From positions 22,196,001 through 22,260,000 of the forward strand of contig NC_091046.1 in the NCBI RefSeq assembly GCF_963966145.1: DNA of 64,000 nucleotides. The letters run 5' to 3'. The position numbers and the translations under genes are program-made. This document shows, in pieces, positions 53,093 to 63,106 of this stretch. Numbering within the stretch: position 1 is the stretch's first letter; each line of letters begins with the position of its first letter. The DNA comes from Tenebrio molitor. Lineage: Eukaryota > Arthropoda > Insecta > Coleoptera > Tenebrionidae. The notes beneath the pieces are model-generated. The model was given only the letters and a program-made list of their open reading frames with translations. It was not told where the DNA came from and made no database searches.

Positions 53093-54249
53093 CAGGCTGT
53101 TTGATGAAAAAAGCCTCAACCCATAACTTTTTTATTTATTACCCGATTTCAATGAACAAAAAAATCAAAGATGGTTTTTCAAGCGCTACAAAACAGCCAT
53201 AAAATTTATTTTTTTTGGCGTTATCTTCAATAACTAACGATAGTCAACTTTTTTTTTTAAATGGACATGTAGTTTTTTAGGCTTGGTCTGGTAAGGTTTT
53301 TTTTTTTATGAATCTCATGATGTATTGAAAGTTGGTTCATAGCTAACTGAAAAAAAAAAAAAAATTTTTGTGGTTCAGCTTACTATAAAATTTTTACGAG
53401 TGCCGTGAAAAACAATCGGAATCCAAATACTATAAGGCTAGGGCCACACTACAGACTTTTCATCGGCCGACAGTTTAGTTGGTTGCTTAATAAGTATGAG
53501 GACTTATGTGAGTGCGCACACTAAAGCGATTGTAGTCGGCCGACAGATTGATCGAAAACAGTTTAGTTTACCTGGTGGGCGCGGAAGCTACCCAATAGGA
53601 CTAAATTATCGGCCGATTATTTAGTCTGTAGTGTGGCCCTAGCCTTAATGTTATCTAAACGTCGGCTTAGAAATTTTCATCTGCTTTTTTAAACTTTTGT
53701 TATTTAAGTATAAAATAACAACATTGTCAGTCATGGAGGATAGCATTTGACTATTATTTTATGTTCGAGTGTAATAATAATCGTAATTAGTCAAAAACAA
53801 ACAGTTAATAGAAAAAAATTCATGTTTTCCAAGAAACTAATAATAAAACTCTTCAAGATTGCACCTGAAAATTTTCAAACTCACACTTGACATTTGTTGC
53901 TATTTGTATTCCAATTGTTTTTCACGGCACACTTGAAAATTTCATAATAAGCTGAACCACAATTAAAAATTGTTTTTTTTTTTCAGTCAGCTATGGACCA
54001 AACGATAACTTTTAATACATCATTTGATTCAGAAAAAAAAACTTTACCAGACTGAGTCTAAAAAACTACATGTGTCCATTAAAAAAAAAAGTTGACTATC
54101 GTTAGCTATTGAAAATAACGCCAAAAAAAAATATATTTTATGGCTGCTTCGTAGCGCATGAAAAACCATATCTTTGGTTTTTTTGTTCATTGAAATCGGA
54201 TAACAAATAAAAAAATTATGGGTTGAGGCATTTTTTATCAAACAGCCTG
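53093..54249. mobile_element. CAGGCTG element, 1157 bp, ~330-bp TIRs
   Basis: TA (53091-53092, 54250-54251) flanks CAGGCTGTTTGATGAAAAAA and its complement. The arms (to about 53425 and from about 53900) contain CAACCCATAACTTTTTTATT and ATAACTAACGATAGTCAACT. The core holds a 209-bp MITE (53436-53644). No transposase. Confidence 0.85.
53436..53644 (+). mobile_element. 209-bp PIF/Harbinger-type MITE, twin 1
   Basis: GGCTAGGGCCACACTACAGA at both ends (inverted), with TAA before and TTA after. It differs from the reverse-oriented twin at 55279-55487 at only three positions that I can see. Inner GTCGGCCGACAG is palindromic. Confidence 0.88.
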
Positions 54250-54361
54250 TATATGTACCCCTTTATAAGCAAATTGCGCGCACGGAGGAGTGTGAGATTT
54301 GGCATAGTTAAAGTTTATGTGGAGAAGAAGTGCAGAAAGATTAAATTTATGAATAATATAA

Positions 54362-55032
54362 AGGGCGTCTCCAAAAAAAGAGACAAATTCATAGCTCCTT
54401 CATTTATCGAAGGATTTTAATTATCTGTACACCAAATTAAACCCAAACCCAAAGTACTTCAAGGTTAAACTGTCAAAATATTTTTTTCAAATCCAGACAC
54501 ATACTTTTTTTTAGTAATTCTGATAGAGATTCTTATTCTGAAAAGAACAATGTATGACATTGTAACCTCATATAAGAAAAAAAAAAATAAAAAAATAAGA
54601 CTACATTTTGAAACAAATGACGAGCACCAAGCGAGAAGCTATCAAAATTCATTGCGTTACAATGTAATAAATTAACCAAATTAAGTTAGTTGGCAAAACA
54701 AATGACAAATATGTAATAACATTTAGGATTGCACGTACAGAGCGCAGTTTAAGCATCGACGATAGTAGCATTTTTTTAACTTTTTTTTGTATTTTGGGTA
54801 GGTAAGTGTACACTTGTGTTCTTTTTAGAATAAAAATCTCCATCAGAAGTGTTAAAAAAATTATGTGTTGGCGTTTGAAAAAAAATATTTTGACCGTTTA
54901 GCCCTGAAGCCCTTGGATCTATATGTGAATTTATTACGGCTTTTTGTAGCCTATTTAGAGCCATTTAATTTGGTGCAAAAATAATTAAAATCCTCCGATA
55001 AATAAAGGAGTTATGGACTCAAATTCTTTTTC
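54362..55032. mobile_element. TIR element, GTCTCCAAAAAAAGAGAC-type ends
   Basis: The left arm TTCATAGCTCCTTCATTTAT ... TTTTAATTATCTGTACACCA is mirrored at 54968-55020 (TTTGGTGCAAAAATAATTAA, ATAAATAAAGGAGTTATGGA). A single arm of the same family lies at 6158-6240. The core has no recognised gene. Ends are approximate. Confidence 0.5.
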
Positions 55033-55278
55033 GGGGAGCGGAGTAAATGCGGAGTGAATTTGGAGCGAATGCGGAGTGGGTGATTTGTAATTGATTTAAT
55101 CCCCCCGCAATGAAATCCACTCCAAGAGGGAGTTTATTTAGATTATTCATAAAAAAAAACCTCTTCGGAGTGAAATACAAAATTCTTTGACTATTAGTGG
55201 TTTTCCACCACATAAGTTAGTATTGAAAGTTAATTGCACCTTTTACCGATCAGAAACTTAAATGCAAAGGAAGCATTA

Positions 55279-55487
55279 GGCTAGGGCCACACTACAGACT
55301 AAATAATCGGCCGATAATTTAGTCCTATTGGGTAGCTTCCGCGCCCACCACGTAAACTAAACTGTTTTCGATCAATCTGTCGGCCGACTACAATCGCTTT
55401 AGTGTGCGCACTCACATAAGTCCTCATACTTATTAAGCAACCAACTAAATTGTCGGCCGACGAAAAGTCTGTAGTGTGGCCCTAGCC
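55279..55487 (-). mobile_element. 209-bp PIF/Harbinger-type MITE, twin 2
   Basis: TTA (55276-55278, 55488-55490) flanks the same 209-bp element as 53436-53644 in opposite orientation. It is inserted just before the Helitron helicase fragment. Near-identity points to recent activity. Confidence 0.9.
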
Positions 55488-55493
55488 TTAGTC

Positions 55494-55860
55494 TATGAAA
55501 CAAGGATACGCATCAAGTTTATGCATCGCAATGTTATTGATTGCGAAGTTTTAACTGGAACCGAACGCAATAAGAGAATTTTGATTCCACGTATAAATTT
55601 AACATACTCGTATTCAGGTACTATTTTACCATTTAATTTTCAAAGAAGTCAATTTCCAATTATAGCTGCATTTGCGATGATAATAAATAAGTCTCAAAAA
55701 CAAACATTCCAAAAAATTGCAATTTTATTGAGGCAGCCAGTTTTCAATTGTACGTCGCAGCAAGTAGCGTTCGATCATCATTCAATGGTTTGAGATTTTA
55801 TATTTCCGAATATAACGGCCAAGGGCTTTTAGCAAACGATGAAATTTTATTTTAAGTTCA
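55494..55860 (+). pseudogene. Helitron helicase (Pif1-like) C-terminal fragment
   Basis: The frame reads ETRIRIKFMHRNVIDCEVLT, KRILIPRINLTYSYSG, PFNFQRSQFPIIAAFAMIIN KSQKQTF and GIxLRxP-like ILLRQPVF. In Helitron Rep-helicases and PIF1 helicases the same run is G-T-R-L-x-I, V-L-I-P-R-I, P-F-x-F-x-R-x-Q-F-P-[IV]-x-x-A-F-A-M-T-I-N-K-S-Q-G-Q (motif V/VI area). Here T is I and the SQGQ glycine is K. The last motif (YVACSR) is degenerate (QQVAFDH). It continues as YISEYNGQGLLANDEI in the next frame. The Rep part and helicase motifs I-IV are missing; the MITE at 55279 abuts the 5' side. Confidence 0.68.
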
Positions 55861-56026
55861 ATGGACAACATTTTATTTTTTGAACCGCCCGGTTTTTTTG
55901 TTTCAATAAAAAATATAGGTATAAAAAATACGAAACACGTGTTCTAAAAAAAAAATTAAAACATTAATCCATGATTGCATTGCTTTGAGAATTGTTAACT
56001 TTGTCTTGACAGTTTTGCTAAAACTT

Positions 56027-56460
56027 GGTTATGAACTGTTATGACTCAAACAATGAGAAAGTGGACATTGTTTCTCATGTACGATGTACGGGGTACCTAT
56101 GTCGTAAAAATGCCATGGTCGCTGCAGATCTGTATCTACAGAAGTATCTAAATTTCAGCCACATTTTTGTTTATTTAAATTTTTTACAAAATGAGTTAGC
56201 CCTTATTGTTGGAACAGTTGGATGTGAATAAATGAACAAGACAACAACGTAAAGGGGTTCTAGCAGCGCCTTTAGATTTTTTTCTTGCGGGAAAGAGTCT
56301 ACCAAAGACCTGTGCTTACTATTGATGAACTTAAAGAATTCGTGGTGGGTGCATGGCCATAACGCCAGAGACATTAAACAACATTCAAAGGTCTTCTTTA
56401 AACAGGGTTGACGCGTGTTTACTCCAAAATGGAATGCATGTTGAACAATTTTTGCGTTAG
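56027..56460 (+). pseudogene. DUF4817-type transposase, internally deleted
   Basis: The start reads SNNEKVDIVSHVR..CRKNAM VAADLYLQKY, matching the DUF4817 helix-turn-helix (N-x-E-K-V-D-[IM]...C-x-x-N-A-x-x-A-A-x-L-Y-x-x-x-Y). After ~110 bp without homology the C-terminal end appears: RPVLTIDELKEFVV and then ITPETLNNIQRSSLNRVDAC LLQNGMHVEQFLR before a stop. The catalytic domain has been removed and frames change at least twice. Together with 26812 and 43535 it shows several relatives of this transposase group in the window. Terminal repeats of the element were not found. Confidence 0.55.
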
Positions 56461-57587
56461 TTTTCTTTTTACGTTGTCATTTTGCTGATTAAATTTCCCA
56501 CAATGTCATTTTGACGTTTGTAGCGAAAAACGCAATTTTGATTCAATTTATTATTTATATCAAACACAGTATCAAGCGGTAAGTGGAATTAGTATTTTTG
56601 GTTGCTTCTAAGAAAATTTCAGAAATACCCCACAATTGACTCATACTGTATAATTTGTAAAAGATAGGCAAATTAACTGTGTAACCTTGGCGAAACCTGG
56701 CCAGTGTAGCAATAAAAAACCTAACGAAATGTCAAAAAACGCGTTATTGTTTTTTAAATATGGCATACCCAAACTATACCTCATTTTTCCCATCGTTCGT
56801 ATTTTTCAAATAACTCGGAAATTAGTGCAAAATGACGTGTTTGTAAACGCTCGCAGCTGACGTAATAGAACAAAATTCAAAAAAATTATAAGCGATAATT
56901 ATAGAGGTATATTCTTTGATAAGAAAAAACCTCAGTAACATTCAAACTTAAAAATTTAATGAAAATGGTCGAATTTCGACCGCTGGGCGACCTCTAGTAA
57001 TTATTATAATTAATATTAGTTTTTAAGAATTTGATATTAAACATACACATAGAAACTGCAGCCTCAACACTTTATTTTTTACGTTAATTTAAATTTTTAG
57101 TTAGACATTTAGTTGTACGGCTACTCAAGTGTGTACGTAAAATATCAAGAAACAATTTGCTTGTCCTACTTTCTCGTATTCGTGTCGTTTATGTACCTAG
57201 TACATATTGCTATAGGTAATTGAAAGAAAATACATTTGTTCCAATTTTTTTTTAAATTGACATTTTTAATAACACAAAAAATAACATTATATTGAAAGTT
57301 ATTATCTTCGCCAATTTTTTTGTTGCTTTTTCGTTTTATTTGACAATTGTCGGTGCAGTTCAGTTCCAGGCATTTCCAAGGTTTACTCGATCAAAAATTT
57401 TCTTCATTACAAAATTTTCTAACTTCTAACTTTGCAAGGCTTCATTTTGCAGCAAAATATCACGTAATCGAAAATAAGTGGAATAAATCGTCTATAAAAA
57501 ATCCTCTATTTTTTCGTTAATCGATCGGTTACAGAGTTATACACACACGCTGTATATCTTTGGAATTCTTCATTTCATCAAGATACT
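56461..57587. other. Intergenic stretch
   Basis: AT-rich. CACGCTGTATA at 57547 resembles a CAGCGTG-type element end. No gene seen. Confidence 0.35.
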
Positions 57588-58291
57588 AGGAGCGTTCAAA
57601 TATAAACCGGAATTTGGCTGTAATTTTTTATTTAACTGCAATAAATATATTATTTTTACACTATTTCTTCACATATTCACCCTATCTAAGTCTATGCACT
57701 GTTGTCATCGTTGTGAGAGTTTCATAATGCCACGTTTATAGAATGTTTTTGGTTGGGCGCGAAGCCACTCATGCACAAACTCGGCAACACCATCATTGTC
57801 TTGAAATTGTGAGTCACCCAATGCCTCTTTCAGAGGTTCAAAGAGATAAAAATCACATAGTGATAAATCGGGACTATAAGGTAGATGTGGAAGAACCTCT
57901 CAATGCATTTTTTCGAGGACATTTGTAGTCAATTGGGCAGTATGAGATCGGACGTTATCGTGCAGCAGAATGACACTCCTGATTGAACAATTTCTCATTT
58001 TTGAACAAAATGCAGGGTTAACTTTTTCAGTAAGCAAGTCAAAATAATATGGGGCATTCACGATACGTCGTTTTTAAAAAAAATCGATCAAGAGAACACC
58101 GTGACCGTCCCAAAAGACGGTGGCCATTATTTTACCGGCTGAACGCTTAACCTTCGCTTTTTCGGTTTTGGGGAGTTTGAGTGGCGTCACTCTAGACTTC
58201 TTAAACTTGTTACACCATTAAAAAATCCTGAGTTTTAAGGCGGATTCTCCATAGTGTGCTTGAAGTCTTTGCAAAATATCACTTGGCTTGG
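57588..58291 (-). pseudogene. Mariner (DD34D) transposase, 3' two-thirds
   Basis: From 58291 down the minus strand reads ILQRLQAHYGESALKLRIF, KSRVTPLKLPKTEKAKVKRS, AGKIMATVFWDGHGVLLIDF (second-region W-D), HDNVRSHTAQLTTNVLEKMH and YSPDLSLCDFYLFEPLKEAL. The spacing from H-D-N to C-D-F is 34 residues, so DD34D, of the mauritiana/mellifera type. It then continues KRGIMKLSQR to a 3' end AGGAGCGTTCAAATATAAAC near 57590. Two stops and frameshifts kill it. The N-terminal half is missing: the frame is cut at 58291-58293 exactly where a Tc1 element begins. Confidence 0.82.
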
Positions 58292-58293
58292 TA

Positions 58294-59275
58294 CTATGGC
58301 GGACAAAAAATTTTGAACGACTTGTTATTCCTTTGACATATAAATGTAAAGCTGGCTTTATGGTCAACTAACCTCATTTTTTATTTTTGCCTTTTTTGTC
58401 ATGTCACCAGTGACAGATTAGTCAATCATAGATTAACACAAAAATTTTGGTGTGCCTATGTCGGCTCACGAATGGTGAACGTGGATGAATCTTAATCATT
58501 TCGTCTTTGCCGTCGAAATTGCGAAAGTCGCTGCAACCCCTAGGCTATCGAGTGGTGTAGAATGTAGATACGTACCTAAATATCTAGTTCTTAGAGGTTT
58601 AGCATCAACACAAAATCAGGAATGTCTTCATCATAGATGAAACCAAATTTAGTTCTGTTTACGTCAAGACAGAAAGACCCAACAGGTTGTATTTTGGTAC
58701 GCAAATATCAAAAAATTCAAAGTACAGATCAATCCACAATACTAACAAATTATAACATGTATTTATTAAACATAAAATTAAAAATGTAAAATAAAAAAAC
58801 TTTACAACTAAAACTGAAGAAGTCAATATTTGATCATTGCCCCATTTTGTTGTACAACCAAGAGCAATCTATTCCTCATGGACAGGCACAGATTTCGATG
58901 ATAGTTCGGGGGTGCCGCGTTCTGTTCCACGGAAGACACCCGCCTTCTTCCAGAACCTGGACGCCGAACCACCGTCCCAGTGTGTTGCCACTTCCGCATA
59001 ATGGCATGGATAGTGCCCTTCGATAACCCTAAATTCGTCGAAATTTGCCCATACGACATACCCCTCTGGTGAAGGGTTACTATTTTGACTTTAATAAATT
59101 CAGATACGGCTGGCATTGTATCACTAAATTTGTTACACAGTCTAGGACTGCTTTACAAATCTATGAGAGACGTTTACTTCAAACTGTCAATTTTTCGTCT
59201 TAATTTATAAACGTCATAATAACAGTAAAGGGCAGCTTACATTGACATTTTTTGATATGCCAACATTTGATCGTT
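58294..59275 (-). mobile_element. Tc1 element M3, deleted, fused at one end to M2
   Basis: The left end after TA (58292-58293) is CTATGGCGGACAAAAAATTT TGAACGA. The right end stops at CGTTCAAAATTTTT (59271-59287) without its last ~12 bp and runs straight into M2. It encodes 58823-59116. Confidence 0.75.
58823..59116 (-). pseudogene. Tc1 transposase: helix-turn-helix joined to C-terminal tail
   Basis: Ninety-seven codons: MPAVSEFIKVKIVTLHQRGM and GLSKGTIHAIMRKWQHTG form the paired-like HTH, followed by the GSGRRRVSS linker. After SVEQNAAPP the frame jumps to YHRNLCLSMRNRLLLVVQQN GAMIKY, the last helix of Tc1 transposases. The whole catalytic domain is deleted while the frame is kept. It could still make a small DNA-binding protein, and such truncated forms can repress transposition; that is inference. 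It differs clearly from M1/M2 (MPSVSNFNKIK). Confidence 0.8.
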
Positions 59276-60512
59276 CAAAATTTTTCCGTCATTTCAAAAA
59301 AATCGGTGTAGTCCATTCCTTATTGTCATTAACATTATGATTGATGTTTTTACTTGTCACTTTTGAAAGTCAAGCAAAATGCCATCGGTATCAAATTTTA
59401 ATAAAATTAAAATAGTAACTCTTGCACAAAGAGGAATGTCCCAAGCTGAGATTTCGATGGACCTTCGTATACCTAAAAGTACAATTTCGTCCATTCTTCA
59501 GAAATGGAAGCAAAATGAAACTATTGAGAGACGCCAAGGCTCAGGGAGGCCTAGCACATCTACTGCAGAAGAAGATAATATCCTTCTCAATAGGTTACGC
59601 AATAGCCCTTTCATGACGGCTGTTGAAGCGGTAAATACAAGCAAATACAACGGAAAGGAGCGGTCGATTTTCGGCAAACATATAGGCATGGATTTCAGTA
59701 GATAGCCCCGGGATAATGTTGCATCTAGAAGATCAGCTCAACAGTGATGTGTTTATGTTAGGATTCTTGAAGACGTGATGATGCCCTCAGTTTCAAGAAT
59801 TTTTCCGAATTTTAACTTCATATTTCAACAAGACAATTGTTCAGTGCATACAGCATATAGGGTAGCAGAATGGTTCAGGAATAACAGCATAAACGTTCTT
59901 GATTGGCCGAGTCGCAGTCCTGATTTGAACCCTAAAGAAAACATGTAGGGACTTTTGGTTCGTAATTTGCAACAACGACAAGTGATTCGGAATAGGGCAG
60001 AACTTTTGACTGCGATTACTAATGCATGGCAATCATTACCTAAGAATTATTACAGAGATTTATGCCTCTCCATGTCGCGTCGTGTAAGGCGAGTTATTGA
60101 TGCCAATGGAGCGATGACCAAGTATTGATTTTAAACTTCATTCATTTTATCTTTTGATTTAGCTAAGTACTTAAACAAAAATAAATGTTTCATTTCCTTG
60201 TCTTTGCCTTAATGTTTTTCGTTTGATTTTTTTAAAACTACGGCATACTCGTATAATTTCCACGGTTCTCTGTTTGGTGCTTTAATCCAAAAATAGCCGC
60301 AAGTCTGCCTCTAGTGCCACTAGCGGTCGTGTGGTAATTGTGTAAGAGTAGAACTTGTCCTTTGTATTCACAAAATTTGAACTGATGGACTGAATGACAG
60401 ATTGTCAAAATGACAATAACGATAAAAAAGCGAGGTTATTGGTGCTTAAGGGTACTTTACACTTTATGTCAGGGCCTTGAAAGTGACGGACGAAATTTTT
60501 TGGCCGCAATAG
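59276..60512 (+). mobile_element. Tc1 element M2, left terminus lost
   Basis: It begins at ATTTTTCCGTCATTTCAAAA, which is position ~25-30 of the M1 end, and stays closely similar to M1 down to GGCCGCAATAG and TA (60513-60514). The missing left end is the junction with M3. Confidence 0.85.
59379..60128 (+). pseudogene. Tc1 DD34E transposase, M2 copy
   Basis: Parallel to M1: MPSVSNFNKIKIVTLAQRGM, HTH, GSGRPSTS linker, then KHIGMDFSR and a TAG, then the C-terminal third (RILEDVMMPSVS, FQQDNCSVHTA, DWPSRSPDLNP, ANGAMTKY). P-I-E-N of M1 is P-K-E-N here, the catalytic E still present. The TAG at the tryptophan position (59946-59948) and the missing first-D region are the same as in M1, and an extra insertion shifts the frame near 59750. 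A copy of a defective master, not a source of transposase. Confidence 0.88.
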
Positions 60513-60514
60513 TA

Positions 60515-60812
60515 CCTTCGTTCACAAGAAATTTAATTATTATGCGTTGCGCAACGAAAACATGAAATGCTCTTGAATTGGGGCCTTCTTCATATACGCG
60601 GGTTCGTTCAGCCACGAGTAGGTCGAAACCCCGCTATGACCTCCAGTGTCTCAGTCGATGCCGTCCTGTACGCGCTGCTCACCCTCGCAGCGTCTGGCTG
60701 ACGATTCTTCTGAGATAGTTCCTGTACCTCTCTACCTTCATGGCATGTTCCCATATAGGGGCTCCGTACAGATGAGCCGTCTTCGACTTGCGCGTGCTCT
60801 TGATTTTTATGA
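60515..60812 (-). pseudogene. R1/I-clade LINE fragment (RT C-terminal region)
   Basis: On the minus strand LYGAPIWEHAMKVERYRNYL, RRIVSQTLR, RVSSAYRTASTETLEVIAG and DLLVAERTRVYEEG follow each other with two frameshifts. Y-G-A-x-x-W...R-x-x-S-A-Y-R-T-x-S-x-E-x-x-x-V-x-A-G-x-x-P-x-x-L-x-x-x-E-R is the well-known region after the RT core in R1/LOA/I-type LINEs. It is cut by the M2 right end on one side (60514) and the MITE at 60817 on the other. GC content is clearly higher than the surroundings. Confidence 0.78.
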
Positions 60813-60816
60813 TGTA

Positions 60817-61185
60817 CTACTGCGGGCAAAAAAAGTGGGACATCAACGTCATTGTCTTGACTTTTAATGTGAAATAACCCTTATCTGATTCTAACCCTAC
60901 TTTGAATTGTCATTAAGTATTGGAGATTGTAGGGAATAAGTGTAAGTAAGCACGTAGTGAATATTTATTTAATGCAAAGTCCCAATCAAAATCTACCTTT
61001 ATCAGAAGAAGAGGGCATTTGGAAAAGGAAAATAGGAGTATAAAATAAAATTTTAAACTGTCAGCTAGAATAGTGTCAAATTTCTATGACAATAATCAAA
61101 GGCAAAATGACAATAAAGCTTGAACTACATTGAATTTTTCAAAACTGACAGAAGTTTGATGTCCCACTTTTTTTGCTCGCAATAG
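60817..61185. mobile_element. Tc1-type MITE, 369 bp
   Basis: TA (60815-60816, 61186-61187); ends CTACTGCGGGCAAAAAAAGT and ACTTTTTTTGCTCGCAATAG. Arms extend through GGGACATCAA/TTTGATGTCCC. There is no coding content. Confidence 0.86.
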
Positions 61186-61210
61186 TACTCGATTTTTTTG
61201 CAACCGACTG

Positions 61211-61266
61211 TACATTCACTAACGGTCGTGGAGAAATAACTTTCTCCACGACCGTTAGTGAATGTA
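61211..61266. repeat. Perfect 26-bp hairpin
   Basis: TACATTCACTAACGGTCGTG GAGAAA (61211-61236) is followed by TAAC and its exact complement (61241-61266). It starts and ends in TA. Confidence 0.97.
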
Positions 61267-61420
61267 ATAATTCCGAAATGATTTTTAATAATAGAAAGTA
61301 AAAATTCTCACCCTTGTGATTGGAATGTTTATTCTGAAACACTTGCTTCTTATGCGTTTTGCATGTATTTTCATATATTATACAACTAGAGGATTGAAAA
61401 TTCTCGATTACGAGATTACG

Positions 61421-61501
61421 AGATTTACGAGACGTGTTGCCCGGAAACACCACGAGATCGAAGATCGAGTGGTGTTTCCGGCAACACGTCGAGTAAATTA
61501 C
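61421..61501. repeat. Hairpin H11
   Basis: TTACGAGACGTGTTGCC and GGAAACACCAC pair with GTGGTGTTTCC and GGCAACACGTCGAGTAA; the core is GAGATCGAAGATCGA. Confidence 0.85.
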
Positions 61502-61596
61502 GTTGTTTTCAAATCATGTTTATAAAATAATTATTTTGCCTACATTGATTATAATATAACAATCCCCAGTTTAGAAATATTTTTAGTTTGTCAATA

Positions 61597-62182
61597 CAGG
61601 GTGTTTTCGAAGTTGAGGCGTTCCTTGTAACACGAGGTACTATACATTATTCTCAAAAATTTTAGCTTAAATCTTCTTAGTAAAATGTTTGTATTAACGG
61701 AGATAATTAATTGTATATTTTTATTGTTTTCTAAAATTTTGAGTCCGGTCCTGTCTATTTCTCCGCTGTACTAGATTAATAACTGACGTGGCCCAGGATG
61801 GTGTCCTTCTCGAAATCGCTCTGCGTACTCTCTGGACGCCGCAGCTGCATTCTGATAACGTGATAACATTGCCAATATACATTAGCAACATATCTGTGAG
61901 CTCATTATTTTCGTAATGATTAAGCCATTTCGACTAATTAGATGACAACTCTGACAGTATTTTTGATTAACGTCCATGCTCATTTGATTTTTTTTGTCAA
62001 TTCTAATTTCTAACAAATCAGCGCAAATTTGAGCAGGACCGGTTTAAAAAATTTTAAAAAAATTAACATATTGTATCTTCATTGCCGTACACATTTTACT
62101 AAGGTGATTTTGGCTAAAACTCTTTAGAACAACGCATACTATCACATGTTAAAAGGAACCCCTCAACTTCGAAAACATCCTG
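61597..62182. mobile_element. CAGGGTG MITE, 586 bp
   Basis: TA (61595-61596, 62183-62184); ends CAGGGTGTTTTCGAAGTTGA and TCAACTTCGAAAACATCCTG. Imperfect arms run ~170 bp (AAAATTTTGAGTCCGGTCCT / AGGACCGGTTTAAAAAATTT). Confidence 0.82.
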
Positions 62183-62184
62183 TA

Positions 62185-63106
62185 TAATTCAACAAGTGGT
62201 GGAAATTTAGAATTGAGACAAACTATATAAATATATTCCTATAGTAAATTCATTTTTGTAATGAGGAACTAAAGTTACTAAATTTAGTAACTTTTGTTTT
62301 GTGAACAGACCTTTTTACCGCGAATTTGGGCTTTGGGCAACACACACAAGATGTTTTCTACAATCGCAACTATCACTACTACATATTATTTTATTTGGAC
62401 CTAATCAATGTAATAGCTTCTTAAAATCAGAAACCAATTATTCACAATATTGACATTAAAAGTACAATAATTACAGTTTTTGAAAAGTAATCCATGCTCT
62501 GGAAGTGTGCATTCTGGTTCTTTTGCTGCATTTACAATTTCGGGATATGTACACGAAAACGCTTCCTCAACAGTTTCCGTTCCTTCTACAGGCTTTTGAG
62601 CAATATTTTTTGTAAAAACACAAAGAACACCGACACAAACTGACACAACAATTCTTTCTGTTTATTCGTTGTCACTAGTTACAATAACCACTGGACATCT
62701 GATTTTAACAAAAAATTCGAAGAGTGAGCGTTTTGTACATTTTGTCGCGCGTGAGCGACACAGTGACAGTCCTTGTAAAAAACAATAGCAACAGCCGTTG
62801 CCACAGGAAAAAAGATGATGCGTTTTTTTGAAATATGATACAGAACAGACTTCCAGTATGAAATAAAATACATTAGGATACTACTTGTAGAGCTTATTTC
62901 ATCGAAATGTACACACCTTAAAACTGCGCCAGAAACCAAATTGAGCTGGCGCATCCGCATTATCTTCGCATTCAACAGCGGCGTAGTGTATGTTTTTGGT
63001 TATTTTCATTGTGTATCTTCTGAATTGTTCTTGGTTTTTAAGTTTATTCTGGTGCTATTAGTGAAAACCTTTCAAGTTTGCTTTGTAAAAACATTTATTT
63101 CATACT
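62185..63106. other. Intergenic; one copy of the GCCGTTGCCACAGG block
   Basis: 62774-62885 repeats the block seen after the CCGGTAG MITEs (ACAGCCGTTGCCACAGGAAA, ACAGACTTCCAGTATGAAAT) without the MITE itself. The minus frames at 62401-62646 and 62679-62975 lack recognised domains. Confidence 0.45.
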
